64,000 nt of DNA from Thermoleophilaceae bacterium. Lineage in GTDB: Bacteria; Actinomycetota; Thermoleophilia; Solirubrobacterales; Thermoleophilaceae. Location of the stretch: contig DASUWY010000007.1 of NCBI GenBank assembly GCA_036378175.1, positions 1 through 64,000 of the forward strand. The letters are read 5' to 3'. The notes beneath the pieces are model-generated. The model worked only from the letters and a program-made list of their open reading frames with translations. It was not told the DNA's origin and ran no database searches. Position 1 is the first letter of the stretch. Each line of letters starts with the position of its first letter. Below are positions 32,751 to 40,480 of the stretch, one piece after another. A program made the position numbers and the translations under genes.

Positions 32751-34895
32751 TCAATTCGATGGTGCCGGTAGCGGCCTGGCGTACTCGCGCCAGCCGAAGC
32801 GCTCGTAGACCCTCCGGAGCGGCGTGGGCGCCCACCAGTTGGCGGAGCCCAGCAGCGCCATGAGCGAGGGCACGAGCAGCGCGCGGATGACCGAGGCGTC
32901 GATCAGCACCGCCAGTGCTGTGCCGATTCCGAGCTCCTTGATGAACACGATCTGCGACGTGGCGAACGCGCCGATCGCCACGGCGAACAACAACGCCGCC
33001 GCGGTGACTATGCGGCCCGTACGCTCGAGCCCGGTGGCGACTGCCTCGGAGTTCGGGATCCCAGCGTCGTGCGCCTCCTTGATCCGCGACAGCAGGAACA
33101 CCGCGTAGTCCGTGGACAGCCCGAACCCGACGGCGAACAGCAGGATCGGCTGGGTGGCGTCCACAGCGCCCTGGCCTCGATACCCGAGGACACCCTCGAG
33201 GTTGCCGTGCTGGAAGAGCAGCACCAGGATGCCGAACACGGCGCTCAGGTTGAGCGCGTTCATCAGCACCGCCTTGACCGGGAGCACAACGGAGCCGGTG
33301 AGCAGGAACAGGATGATCAGCGTCGCGCCGATCACGGCCCCGAGCACCGCCGGAAGGTGGGTGGCCAGGCTGTGCTCGAGATCAACGAACGAAGCCGTCT
33401 GCCCGGCGACGCCCACGTAGAACGGTTCGTCCAGCGCTCGCACGCTCTTCACGAGGCGCTGAGTGGTTCCCGTGAGCGGCCCCTGCTCGGGCGCGACCGC
33501 CAGCAGCGAGGTAGCGGTGCCGGCCGGCTGGGCGGGCGCAACCGCTGACACGTCGGGCAGCGCCTGGATCCGATGGGCGAGCGCCCGAACCTGAGGTGAG
33601 CGTGCGGGCGCGCCCACCACCACCTCCACAGGTGCGGTCCGGTTGGGTGGGAACTCGCGGTGCAGGATGTCGTCGACCTGTCGTGCGCTCGCGCTCGAAG
33701 GCAGCACGCTCGCGTCCACCGACGTGAACCTGATGCTCCAGAACGGAATGCCGAGCACGATCAGAAACGCCGCGCTCGCGGCCGCGATGGGCGCCGGCCG
33801 GCGCATAACGAAGCGCGACAGCCGGTACCACCCGCCGCGGTCCTCGCGCCGGGCCTCTCGCTCGGCGGCCCGCGCGAGCCTCCTCGGTGCGAACGCGTTC
33901 ACCCGCGGGCCGAGGACGCTCAGCAGCGCCGGCAACACCACGAGCGCCAGACCCGCGGCGAGCAGAGCGACGAGCGCCCCGGCGATGCCCATCGAGTACA
34001 GAAAGCGCTGGGGGAAGATCGCCAGCGAGGCCACCGCGGCGGCGATCGTGAGCGAGCTGAACACGATCGCGCGCCCGGCGGTCCGAAGCGTGCGCCGAAG
34101 CGCGGTGACGCCGAAGCCCGAGCTCGCCGCCTCCTCGCGGTAGCGCGAGACCATGAAGAGGCTGTAGTCGATCGCGAGCCCGAGCCCGAGTCCGGTGACC
34201 AGGTTGAGCGAGAACACAGACAGGTCCGCGAAGCTCGTGACGATCCGCAGCGCGAAGAACGTGGCGACGATCGCGAGGCCTCCGAGGAGCGGCGGCAGCA
34301 GGGCCGCCACGAGCGACCTGAAGAAGAGGAGCGAGAGCAGGAAGATGAACGGGAACGCGAGCAGCTCCGCATGTGCGAGGTCCTTGCCCACCTGCGAGTT
34401 CACCTGCGCGCTGGCGATCGCCTCGCCGCCGAGCTTGACGTCTCGCTGGCCGGAGAAGCCGTTCTTGATGTGGTCCGCCACATCCTGGAGCGTCTTGTCC
34501 GGCAGCGGCCTGAAGTAGGCGAGCACATAGGTCGAGCGGCCGTCGCGCGAGACCATCGCCGGGTCGTGCGTGTCGTAGTAGCTCGCCACGCGCGCCACGT
34601 CCGGCTGCGCGCGCAGCTGCGCCGCGACCTCCCGGACGCGCGCCTTCGCCGCCGCGCTGCGCACCCGCCCCGGCTGGACGAGAGCAACCACTCCCGCGTC
34701 GATCTGCCGCCCGGCGGCATGCTCGAAGCGGTTCGTGGCCTGCACGCTCTGCGTGGCCGCGTCCTTCGCCCCGTACGGGCTCATGTGCTTGGCCACCGAC
34801 GTGCCCACCGCTCCCGCGATCGCCGCGGCCACAACCGTGAGAGCGAGCACCCGGCGCGCATTGGCGTCAAGGAACGTGGCGAGTCTTCCCAGCAT
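32751..34895 (-). CDS. MMPL-family RND transporter
   Basis: 714 residues. Twelve predicted membrane helices are arranged as one amino-terminal helix, an external loop domain (about 40-175), five helices, a second external domain (about 380-510) and five more. Typical MMPL stretches are GLGLGLAIDYSLFMVSRYRE and the duplicate GFGLSTDYAVFLLSRIKEAH, each with the proton-relay aspartate-tyrosine pair. These export lipids or drugs with the proton gradient. It is divergent from an HxlR regulator across an operator-like region, so it is probably that regulator's target. GAAGGAG precedes the ATG. Confidence 0.92.
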   Translation of the reverse strand: MLGRLATFLDANARRVLALTVVAAAIAGAVGTSVAKHMSPYGAKDAATQSVQATNRFEHAAGRQIDAGVVALVQPGRVRSAAAKARVREVAAQLRAQPDVARVASYYDTHDPAMVSRDGRSTYVLAYFRPLPDKTLQDVADHIKNGFSGQRDVKLGGEAIASAQVNSQVGKDLAHAELLAFPFIFLLSLLFFRSLVAALLPPLLGGLAIVATFFALRIVTSFADLSVFSLNLVTGLGLGLAIDYSLFMVSRYREEAASSGFGVTALRRTLRTAGRAIVFSSLTIAAAVASLAIFPQRFLYSMGIAGALVALLAAGLALVVLPALLSVLGPRVNAFAPRRLARAAEREARREDRGGWYRLSRFVMRRPAPIAAASAAFLIVLGIPFWSIRFTSVDASVLPSSASARQVDDILHREFPPNRTAPVEVVVGAPARSPQVRALAHRIQALPDVSAVAPAQPAGTATSLLAVAPEQGPLTGTTQRLVKSVRALDEPFYVGVAGQTASFVDLEHSLATHLPAVLGAVIGATLIILFLLTGSVVLPVKAVLMNALNLSAVFGILVLLFQHGNLEGVLGYRGQGAVDATQPILLFAVGFGLSTDYAVFLLSRIKEAHDAGIPNSEAVATGLERTGRIVTAAALLFAVAIGAFATSQIVFIKELGIGTALAVLIDASVIRALLVPSLMALLGSANWWAPTPLRRVYERFGWREYARPLPAPSN

Positions 34896-34922
34896 CGGTT
34901 TGCTCCTTCGCTTGTGGCCTGC

Positions 34923-34984
34923 CTTGCTTGACGCAAGCCACCGTAAAGATGACCCTAACTTTTGTCAAGCAAGTGGGCTACTCT
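34923..34984. promoter_or_regulatory. operator region between MMPL transporter and HxlR gene
   Basis: CTTGCTTGAC (34923-34932) and GTCAAGCAAG (34964-34973) form a perfect 10-bp inverted repeat with centres 41 bases apart, close to four helical turns. Inside the first arm CTTGC and GCAAG also pair locally. TACTCT (34979-34984) ends 9 bases before the regulator GTG. The layout suits two regulator dimers bound on one face of the helix. Confidence 0.6.
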
Positions 34985-34993
34985 TTAGGAACC

Positions 34994-35467
34994 GTGCTGC
35001 AGCGCGACTATCCAGACCAGGTCTGCTCGATCGCCCGTGCGCTCGAAGTCACCGGCGAACGCTGGACGATGCTGATCGTGCGTGACGCCGTGGTGGGCCT
35101 GACGCGCTTCGAGGAGTTCCAAGAGAGCCTCGGGATCGCGTCGAACGTGCTCACCAACCGGCTCAAGCTTCTGTGCGATGAGGGCGTGCTCGAGCGGGTG
35201 GCGGACCCGGAGCGTCCCGGGCGGCCCAAGTACGTGCTCACCCAGAAGGGGCGAGAGCTCGGACCCGTGCTCTTTGCCCTGATGAAGTGGGGCGACCGGC
35301 ATTACCCCACGCCTAACGGCCCGCCGCGACTCACCCTCCACGCCGGCTGCGGCGGCAACATCGGGCCGGATTGGCGCTGCGACCGCTGCGGCAAGCAGGC
35401 CAGCTCGGGCGAGCTCGACCTCCCGCTTGGCCCAGGGTCGCCACGCGCATCACGCGCCACGACTTGA
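34994..35467 (+). CDS. HxlR-family transcriptional regulator
   Basis: 157 residues. The amino end MLQRDYPDQVCSIARALEVT and GERWTMLIVRDAVVGLTRFEEF match the HxlR winged helix (cysteine plus xRWT motif), with the wing in RPGRPKYVLTQKG. The single cysteine near residue 11 is the redox or electrophile sensor in several HxlR proteins. A carboxy-terminal zinc-ribbon-like CGGNIGPDWRCDRCGKQ extends past the usual 110-residue domain. The GTG at 34994 is used because TACTCT lies just upstream and the earlier frame runs through the operator. It probably controls itself and the MMPL exporter. Confidence 0.88.
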   Translation: MLQRDYPDQVCSIARALEVTGERWTMLIVRDAVVGLTRFEEFQESLGIASNVLTNRLKLLCDEGVLERVADPERPGRPKYVLTQKGRELGPVLFALMKWGDRHYPTPNGPPRLTLHAGCGGNIGPDWRCDRCGKQASSGELDLPLGPGSPRASRATT

Positions 35468-35478
35468 CGTGAGCTTGG

Positions 35479-37122
35479 TCAGCCGCCGAAGAGCGACCGG
35501 AGGAGGCCCGAGGCGCTGCGCGGGTCGACCCCGTACTTGCGCTTGAAGCGCTCCGCGTCGGCCTTGTCCGCCAGCGCCAGCACCAATTCCTCACGCGAGG
35601 AGCCGAGGCGGCACGCGGTTCGATCGAGCAGCGCGAGCGCCTGTTGCTGGAGAAAGCCGGTCAGGCCGCCGGCGCTCGGGGCCGTGCGCTGGGCGGTGCA
35701 GGGGTTGAGGATCGCGGGCGGGCTGGGCGCCACTGCTCTGTACAGGCCCGCGTATGCCAGCGGCACCCCGATCGCCACCGCCGCCGTTGCCGCCAGGGCC
35801 GCGAGCCGCACGCCGGCGAGGAGGAGGAGCGCGGCCAGGAAACCGGCCGCGCCCGCGATCAGGAACGACGAGCGGAACGCCTTCCCCACCGCCGCGATCA
35901 GCGTGTCGTCGGCACGGCGGCCGAGTTCGTTGTAGGCGACGAGATTCGACCCGCTGAAGCGGCCGCGTTCGGCCGCGACGGCTCGGCGAAGCCCCTTCCG
36001 CGGCTGGTTCGATTCCACCCCATCGAGCAGCGCGGGCGCGAGCTTGATCTTGTCCAGCGGCGGGAGGGACGCATCGAGCACCAGCGCCACTCCCTGCTCG
36101 CGCGCCTTCTGCGTGGCCACGTTCAGCTCGTGGGCCGCGATCGGCGCGGCGATGGCGAGGATGGCCGCGATGCCGGCGTAACGGATCGTCAGGAGGCGGG
36201 CGGCGTCCCGCGGCGTGCGCTCGGGCAGTAGGTCCCCGGCAAGCGAGGTGAGCGCAAGGCCCATCCCGGCACCTGCGAGCAGCTGCGGGATAACCGTCCA
36301 CCACAGCGACGCCGTGGGAAGCCAGGCCAGCGCGAGCACTCCGCCGCCCACGAGCGCGCAGCCCGCGACCGCGCGCGTGAGCGGATCGCCTCCGATCCTC
36401 GCGCCGGCGATAGCCGCTATCGGGATGACCGTGACCGCTCCGGCGGCCGCCAGCGGGCTCACGTTCCAGCCGGCCACCAGCAGCAGCACGAGCAGGAAGA
36501 GCACGGCCGCGAGCGAGGCAGACACGAGTCCGAGCGCCAGCGCCGGGCGCCAGGCGAAGGCGTGCCGCTCGGCAGGCTCCTCCACGGTGGGCGGAGCCTG
36601 CGCCGGTCCCGCGAGCACGGCCACCGCCCCCACCGCGGCGATCGGCACCTGGAAGACGAAGATCGCTCGCCAGCTGAACGCCTGGGTGAGCGCGCCGCCG
36701 ATTGCGGGCCCGACGGCCGTTGCGAACACCGCCGTCCACACCCACAGCGCGCGGCCCCGCCCGCGGTGACCGCCGAGCAGCTCGAACACCGTCGCCAGCC
36801 CGGCCGCGCCGCCGAGTGCCTGCGCGCCTCTCGCCAGGAGCAACACCGGCAGTGTGTTCGCCGCGGCGCACACACCGCTCGCCGCCGCCATCAGCGCGAA
36901 GCCGCCTGCGCCCACCGTTCTCACGGACCAGTGCGAAGCCAGGCGCTCGAACGGAAGCAGAGCGAAGGCGATCACGAGCGTGTAGAGGCCGATCACCGCG
37001 GCCACGCCCTCGATCGTGGTGTCGAGCTCACGCAGGATGTCCGGCAGCGCGAGCGTGACGATCGACGCGTCCGCCAGCGCCAGCCCGGCGCCGACGGCGA
37101 GTGCTAAGCGTCGCGGGTCCAT
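35479..37122 (-). CDS. MFS transporter, DHA2-like drug exporter
   Basis: 547 residues with about fourteen membrane helices. The start MDPRRLALAVGAGLALADAS continues to IVTLALPDI, which is motif D1 of the 14-TMS drug:proton antiporters, and GPAIGGALTQAFSWRAIFVF is motif C. A long loop at about 325-400 with RKGLRRAVAAERGRFSG and a cytoplasmic tail ending GVDPRSASGLLRSLFGG are less usual. Substrate unknown. The ATG is chosen because GATACT ends 6 bases upstream on the minus strand. It converges on the HxlR gene with an 11-base gap. Confidence 0.88.
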   Translation of the reverse strand: MDPRRLALAVGAGLALADASIVTLALPDILRELDTTIEGVAAVIGLYTLVIAFALLPFERLASHWSVRTVGAGGFALMAAASGVCAAANTLPVLLLARGAQALGGAAGLATVFELLGGHRGRGRALWVWTAVFATAVGPAIGGALTQAFSWRAIFVFQVPIAAVGAVAVLAGPAQAPPTVEEPAERHAFAWRPALALGLVSASLAAVLFLLVLLLVAGWNVSPLAAAGAVTVIPIAAIAGARIGGDPLTRAVAGCALVGGGVLALAWLPTASLWWTVIPQLLAGAGMGLALTSLAGDLLPERTPRDAARLLTIRYAGIAAILAIAAPIAAHELNVATQKAREQGVALVLDASLPPLDKIKLAPALLDGVESNQPRKGLRRAVAAERGRFSGSNLVAYNELGRRADDTLIAAVGKAFRSSFLIAGAAGFLAALLLLAGVRLAALAATAAVAIGVPLAYAGLYRAVAPSPPAILNPCTAQRTAPSAGGLTGFLQQQALALLDRTACRLGSSREELVLALADKADAERFKRKYGVDPRSASGLLRSLFGG

Positions 37123-37128
37123 GGCTGA

Positions 37129-37134
37129 AGTATC
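37129..37134 (-). promoter_or_regulatory. -10 GATACT of the MFS gene
   Basis: Read on the minus strand, GATACT ends 6 bases before the ATG at 37122, with no Shine-Dalgarno. It lies in the 39-base gap after the GGxGxD repeat gene. Confidence 0.4.
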
Positions 37135-37161
37135 CGCCCGCGGCCGCGGGCGCAAGCGCCG

Positions 37162-38427
37162 CTAGGGCACGCGCTTGGTCTCGCAGCCGCGCAGGACGTC
37201 GACCTTGTCTGCGAGCACGTCGTCCTTGCCGGAGCCGCAGTTCACGACGTCCTTGCGCCCGTCGCGGACGTTGACCTTGTCGTTGCCGCTGCCCGCGTTG
37301 ATGCGGTCGCGGCCGCTGCCGCCGTTCACCACGTCGTTGCCCGAGCCGGAGTTGATCACGTCGTTGCCCGAGTTCCCGACCACGAAGTCGTTGCCGCCGC
37401 CTGAGCTGATCCGGTCGCGGCCGGCGCCGCCCACGATGTGGTCGCGGCCCGAGCCGCCCACGATCTTGTCGTTGCCGTTGTCGCCGAAGAGGCTGTTGTT
37501 CCCGATGCCGCCCACGAGCACGTCGTTGCCGTCGTTGCCGTGTATCGAGTCGCTTCCGTTGCCGCCGTTGATGCTGTCGTTGCCGGCATTTCCGCTCATG
37601 TTGTCGTTGCCGGAGTTGCCGTCCATCACGTCGTTGCCGTTGCCGCCGGTGACGGTGTCGGGTCCGGAGCCCCCGCTGAGGGTGTCGGTGCCGTCGCCGC
37701 CCGACACACGGTCGCGGCCGGCGCCACCCGACAGCGTGTCGTCGCCAACGTCGCCTGTGAGCGAATCGTTGCCCGCGCCGCCGTCCGCGGTGTCGTTGCC
37801 TGCGAGGACGGTGATCGTGTCGTTGCCGGCGCCGCCGGTCACGTGGTCGTCGCCCGCGCCGGAGTTGAGGCTGTCGTTGCCGTCGCCGCCGTCGAGCGTG
37901 TCGTTGTCGTCGCCGCCCGACAGGGTGTCGTCGCCGGCGCCGCCGGAGAGGTTGTCGAGGCCCGCCCCGCCGTCCAGGCGGTCGTTGCCGTCGCCGCCCG
38001 CGATCGTGTCGTTGCCCACGTCGCCGGAGATGATGTCGTTCCCCGCTCCGCCGTCGGCGGTGTCGTCACCCGTGCCGAGCAGGATCGAGTCGTCTCCCTC
38101 GTTGCCCTGCACGTTGTCGTCGCCCGCGAGCCCCGTCGGCGTGTCGTTCCCCGCGCCGCCGATCAGCGTGTCGTTGCCGTCATCGCCGATCAGGTGGTCG
38201 TTGCCGTCCCCGCCGTTGAGGACGTCGTCGCCGCCCAGCCCCTCCACATCGTCGTTGCCGCCGAGCGCGTTGACGTTGTCCGGGCCTTCGGTGAGCTGGC
38301 AGGGCGGATCGTCACCATTCGTGAAGACACCGCAGACCGGTCGCCCCGCGCCGAACGCGCCGGCACCGAACGCCAGCGCAAGCCCGAGCACAGCGACAGG
38401 CGCAAGGAGGACCAGAACCCGCCTCAT
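37162..38427 (-). CDS. secreted calcium-binding GGxGxD repeat (RTX-like) protein
   Basis: 421 residues. A Sec signal peptide (MRRVLVLLAPVAVLGLALAF, cleaved near GAGA) precedes about 30 consecutive nonapeptides of the GGxGNDxLx type from residue 55 to 385, which form a calcium-loaded parallel beta-roll outside the cell. The last 36 residues, KVNVRDGRKDVVNCGSGKDD then ADKVDVLRGCETKRV, form a two-cysteine end module also found at the end of the pseudogene at 17697. No catalytic domain is present. The ATG at 38427 is chosen because TACGAT ends 7 bases upstream; the earlier ATG lies inside that hexamer. Confidence 0.88.
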   Translation of the reverse strand: MRRVLVLLAPVAVLGLALAFGAGAFGAGRPVCGVFTNGDDPPCQLTEGPDNVNALGGNDDVEGLGGDDVLNGGDGNDHLIGDDGNDTLIGGAGNDTPTGLAGDDNVQGNEGDDSILLGTGDDTADGGAGNDIISGDVGNDTIAGGDGNDRLDGGAGLDNLSGGAGDDTLSGGDDNDTLDGGDGNDSLNSGAGDDHVTGGAGNDTITVLAGNDTADGGAGNDSLTGDVGDDTLSGGAGRDRVSGGDGTDTLSGGSGPDTVTGGNGNDVMDGNSGNDNMSGNAGNDSINGGNGSDSIHGNDGNDVLVGGIGNNSLFGDNGNDKIVGGSGRDHIVGGAGRDRISSGGGNDFVVGNSGNDVINSGSGNDVVNGGSGRDRINAGSGNDKVNVRDGRKDVVNCGSGKDDVLADKVDVLRGCETKRVP

Positions 38428-38434
38428 CTGCGCC

Positions 38435-38440
38435 ATCGTA
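38435..38440 (-). promoter_or_regulatory. -10 TACGAT of the GGxGxD repeat gene
   Basis: Read on the minus strand, TACGAT ends 7 bases before the ATG at 38427. An alternative upstream ATG overlaps this hexamer, which argues against that start. Confidence 0.45.
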
Positions 38441-38469
38441 ACCGCATGCGGCGCGCAAGCGCCAGCGGA

Positions 38470-39912
38470 CTACGCCAGTAGCGGCAGCAGCGCCTGGAGC
38501 TTCACCTCGGTCTCCGCCAGCTCGTCCGCGGGATCCGAGTCGCGCACGATGCCGTTGCCGGCGTAGAGATGCGCGACGCTGCCGCGCAGGAGCGCGCAGC
38601 GGATCGCCACGCAGAACTCGCCGTCCTCCGACAGGTCCGTCCACCCCACCGTGCCGGCGTACCAGCCGCGGTCGAGCCCCTCGAGCGCCGGGATGAGCCG
38701 GTAGGCATGGTCCCGCGGCTCGCCGCCCACGGCCGGGGTGGGATGCAACCGCCCCGCGAGCTCCACGCACGGCACCGGGTCCGCCAGCTGGGCGCGGATG
38801 GGCGTGGCGAGGTGCTGGACGTTCTGCACCTTCACGAGCACCGGCTCCTCGGCGGCCGCCACCCATACGCTCACGGGACGCAGGTTGCGCTCGATGCGGC
38901 GCGCGACGATGGCCTGCTCCTCGCGCTCCTTCGTCCCCTGCATGAGCTGCTCGCCCAGCAGGTCATCCACCGACGGGTCCGCGCTGCGGCGCGTGGTGCC
39001 GGCGAGGGCCACCGTCTGTGCCCGGGCGCCGTCCCGGCGCACGAGCAGCTCCGGGCTCGCCCCGATGAAGGACAGCTCCGGGGTGCCAACGAGGTAGCAG
39101 TAACAGGCCGGGAACGCGGCCCGCAGGGCGTCGTACAGCGGCGCCGGGTCGATCTCGCGCGGCGCATGCACCCGCACCTCACGGGCGAGCACGACCTTCT
39201 CGATCTCACCCGCGCGGATGTGCTCCACCGCGCGCGCCACGGCCGACTCGTAGTGCTCGGGCGGCGCGGCACCCGCCACGCGGGCGCTCGCCACCGGGTC
39301 GGGGTCGAACAGAGGCATCGGAGCGGGCTCGAGCGCGTTCGCCCGCCGGCGCAGCCGCCCAAGCACAGCGTCAGCGGACTCGTCTCCGTCGAGCACGGCG
39401 GTGAGCGTGAGGCGCGCCTCCCCGCCGCGGCGAGCCAGCGACAGCTCGGGCAGCACGAGCTGAGCGGGCGCGAGCGACGCCCACTCCGGCGCGGACCCGC
39501 CCTCCGGCGCGAAGGCGAAGCCGCCCACCCACACCGGGCCGGCGCCGGGCGGATCCTCCGCGGTGTCCGCCGCCTCCGCTCCGCGCGCCAGCTCGCGACA
39601 CGCCGAGGCGGCCATCCGGAAGCGCTGGTCCCCGCTCGCCTCCACGATCGCCGCCGCGCCCAGCGCGGCGAGTACCGAGCGTTCGCGGTCGGGCTGCTCG
39701 AGGCAGAAGAAGCGGTCCTCAGCCCGGCGGGCCGCCAGCACGGCGGCCGTCAGATGCAGCTCCGCCGGCACCGTCACGGTCACGCTCGCGATCACGCGCC
39801 GCCGCTCGCGCCGCGCACGCCTCAGCGCGCGCTCCACCCGCTGCTCGAGCAGCGCCCATGCGGAATCGGCGAGCCGGAAGGGCCCGCTTCCTGGTTGCGT
39901 CCTCGTGGTCAA
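38470..39912 (-). CDS. menF: isochorismate synthase
   Basis: 480 residues. The carboxy-terminal chorismate-binding domain is complete: LSFIGASPELLVRRDG, ALAGTTRRSADPSVDDLL, HLATPIRAQL, ELAGRLHPTPAVGG, and GWYAGTVGWTDLSEDGEFCV. It converts chorismate to isochorismate, feeding MenD. An EntC/DhbC siderophore role is possible by sequence alone, but all other classical men genes are in this window. The TTG start lies 7 bases after the ilvN stop, so menF appears to be third in an ilvB-ilvN-menF operon, an unusual pairing of branched-chain and quinone synthesis. Confidence 0.9.
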   Translation of the reverse strand: MTTRTQPGSGPFRLADSAWALLEQRVERALRRARRERRRVIASVTVTVPAELHLTAAVLAARRAEDRFFCLEQPDRERSVLAALGAAAIVEASGDQRFRMAASACRELARGAEAADTAEDPPGAGPVWVGGFAFAPEGGSAPEWASLAPAQLVLPELSLARRGGEARLTLTAVLDGDESADAVLGRLRRRANALEPAPMPLFDPDPVASARVAGAAPPEHYESAVARAVEHIRAGEIEKVVLAREVRVHAPREIDPAPLYDALRAAFPACYCYLVGTPELSFIGASPELLVRRDGARAQTVALAGTTRRSADPSVDDLLGEQLMQGTKEREEQAIVARRIERNLRPVSVWVAAAEEPVLVKVQNVQHLATPIRAQLADPVPCVELAGRLHPTPAVGGEPRDHAYRLIPALEGLDRGWYAGTVGWTDLSEDGEFCVAIRCALLRGSVAHLYAGNGIVRDSDPADELAETEVKLQALLPLLA

Positions 39913-39919
39913 GATGCCG

Positions 39920-40477
39920 CTAGGTGGCGCTGCGCCCGCGCGAGACCGCGATCTCGCCCGTGCGCACCATCTCGATCAGCCCGAACGGCCGGATGTTGCG
40001 CTCGAACGCTTCGATCTTGTCGTCCGGCCCGGTGATCTCCACGGTCACCGAACGCTTGGACACGTCCACCACGTTGCCGCGGAAGATCTCCGTGAACTCG
40101 AGGATCTCGCGCCGCGTATCGCTGTCCGCCGAGATCTTGAACAGCGCGAGCTCCCGGGACACCGTCTCGGATGGCTCGAGGTCGCGGATCTTGATCACGT
40201 TGACGAGCTTGTGCAGCTGCTTCGTCACCTGGTCGATCGGATGCAGCGCGCCGTCGACCGTGAGCGTGATGCGTGAGATCGCGGCGTCGTCGGTGGGGCC
40301 AACGGCCAGCGACCCGATGTTGAAGCCGCGGCGCGCGAACAGCCCGGCCACCCGGGCCAGAACGCCCGGCTTGTTCTCAACGAGGATCGAGAGGACGTGC
40401 TTGCGGCCGGTATGGATGCCACCGCTTGCCTCGAGATCCTCGAGATTCAGGATTTCCTTGGTTCCTGGTTCACCCAT
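39920..40477 (-). CDS. ilvN: acetolactate synthase small (regulatory) subunit
   Basis: 185 residues. An ACT domain at about 26-100 (RKHVLSILVENKPGVLARVA, RRGFNIGSLAVGPTDD) binds the feedback amino acid, usually valine, and a second ALS_ss domain fills the rest. It activates and regulates IlvB. The first 24 residues are an extra acidic extension. Its ATG lies 3 bases after the ilvB stop, and its TAG is 7 bases before menF. Confidence 0.95.
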   Translation of the reverse strand: MGEPGTKEILNLEDLEASGGIHTGRKHVLSILVENKPGVLARVAGLFARRGFNIGSLAVGPTDDAAISRITLTVDGALHPIDQVTKQLHKLVNVIKIRDLEPSETVSRELALFKISADSDTRREILEFTEIFRGNVVDVSKRSVTVEITGPDDKIEAFERNIRPFGLIEMVRTGEIAVSRGRSAT

Positions 40478-40480
40478 CGC

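Noticed and set aside
37175..38566. Plus-strand Ser/Pro-rich frame opposite the GGxGxD repeat gene
   Set aside because: Its regular repeats are the complement of the GGxGxD nonapeptide codons; the minus strand has the signal peptide, promoter and calcium motif.
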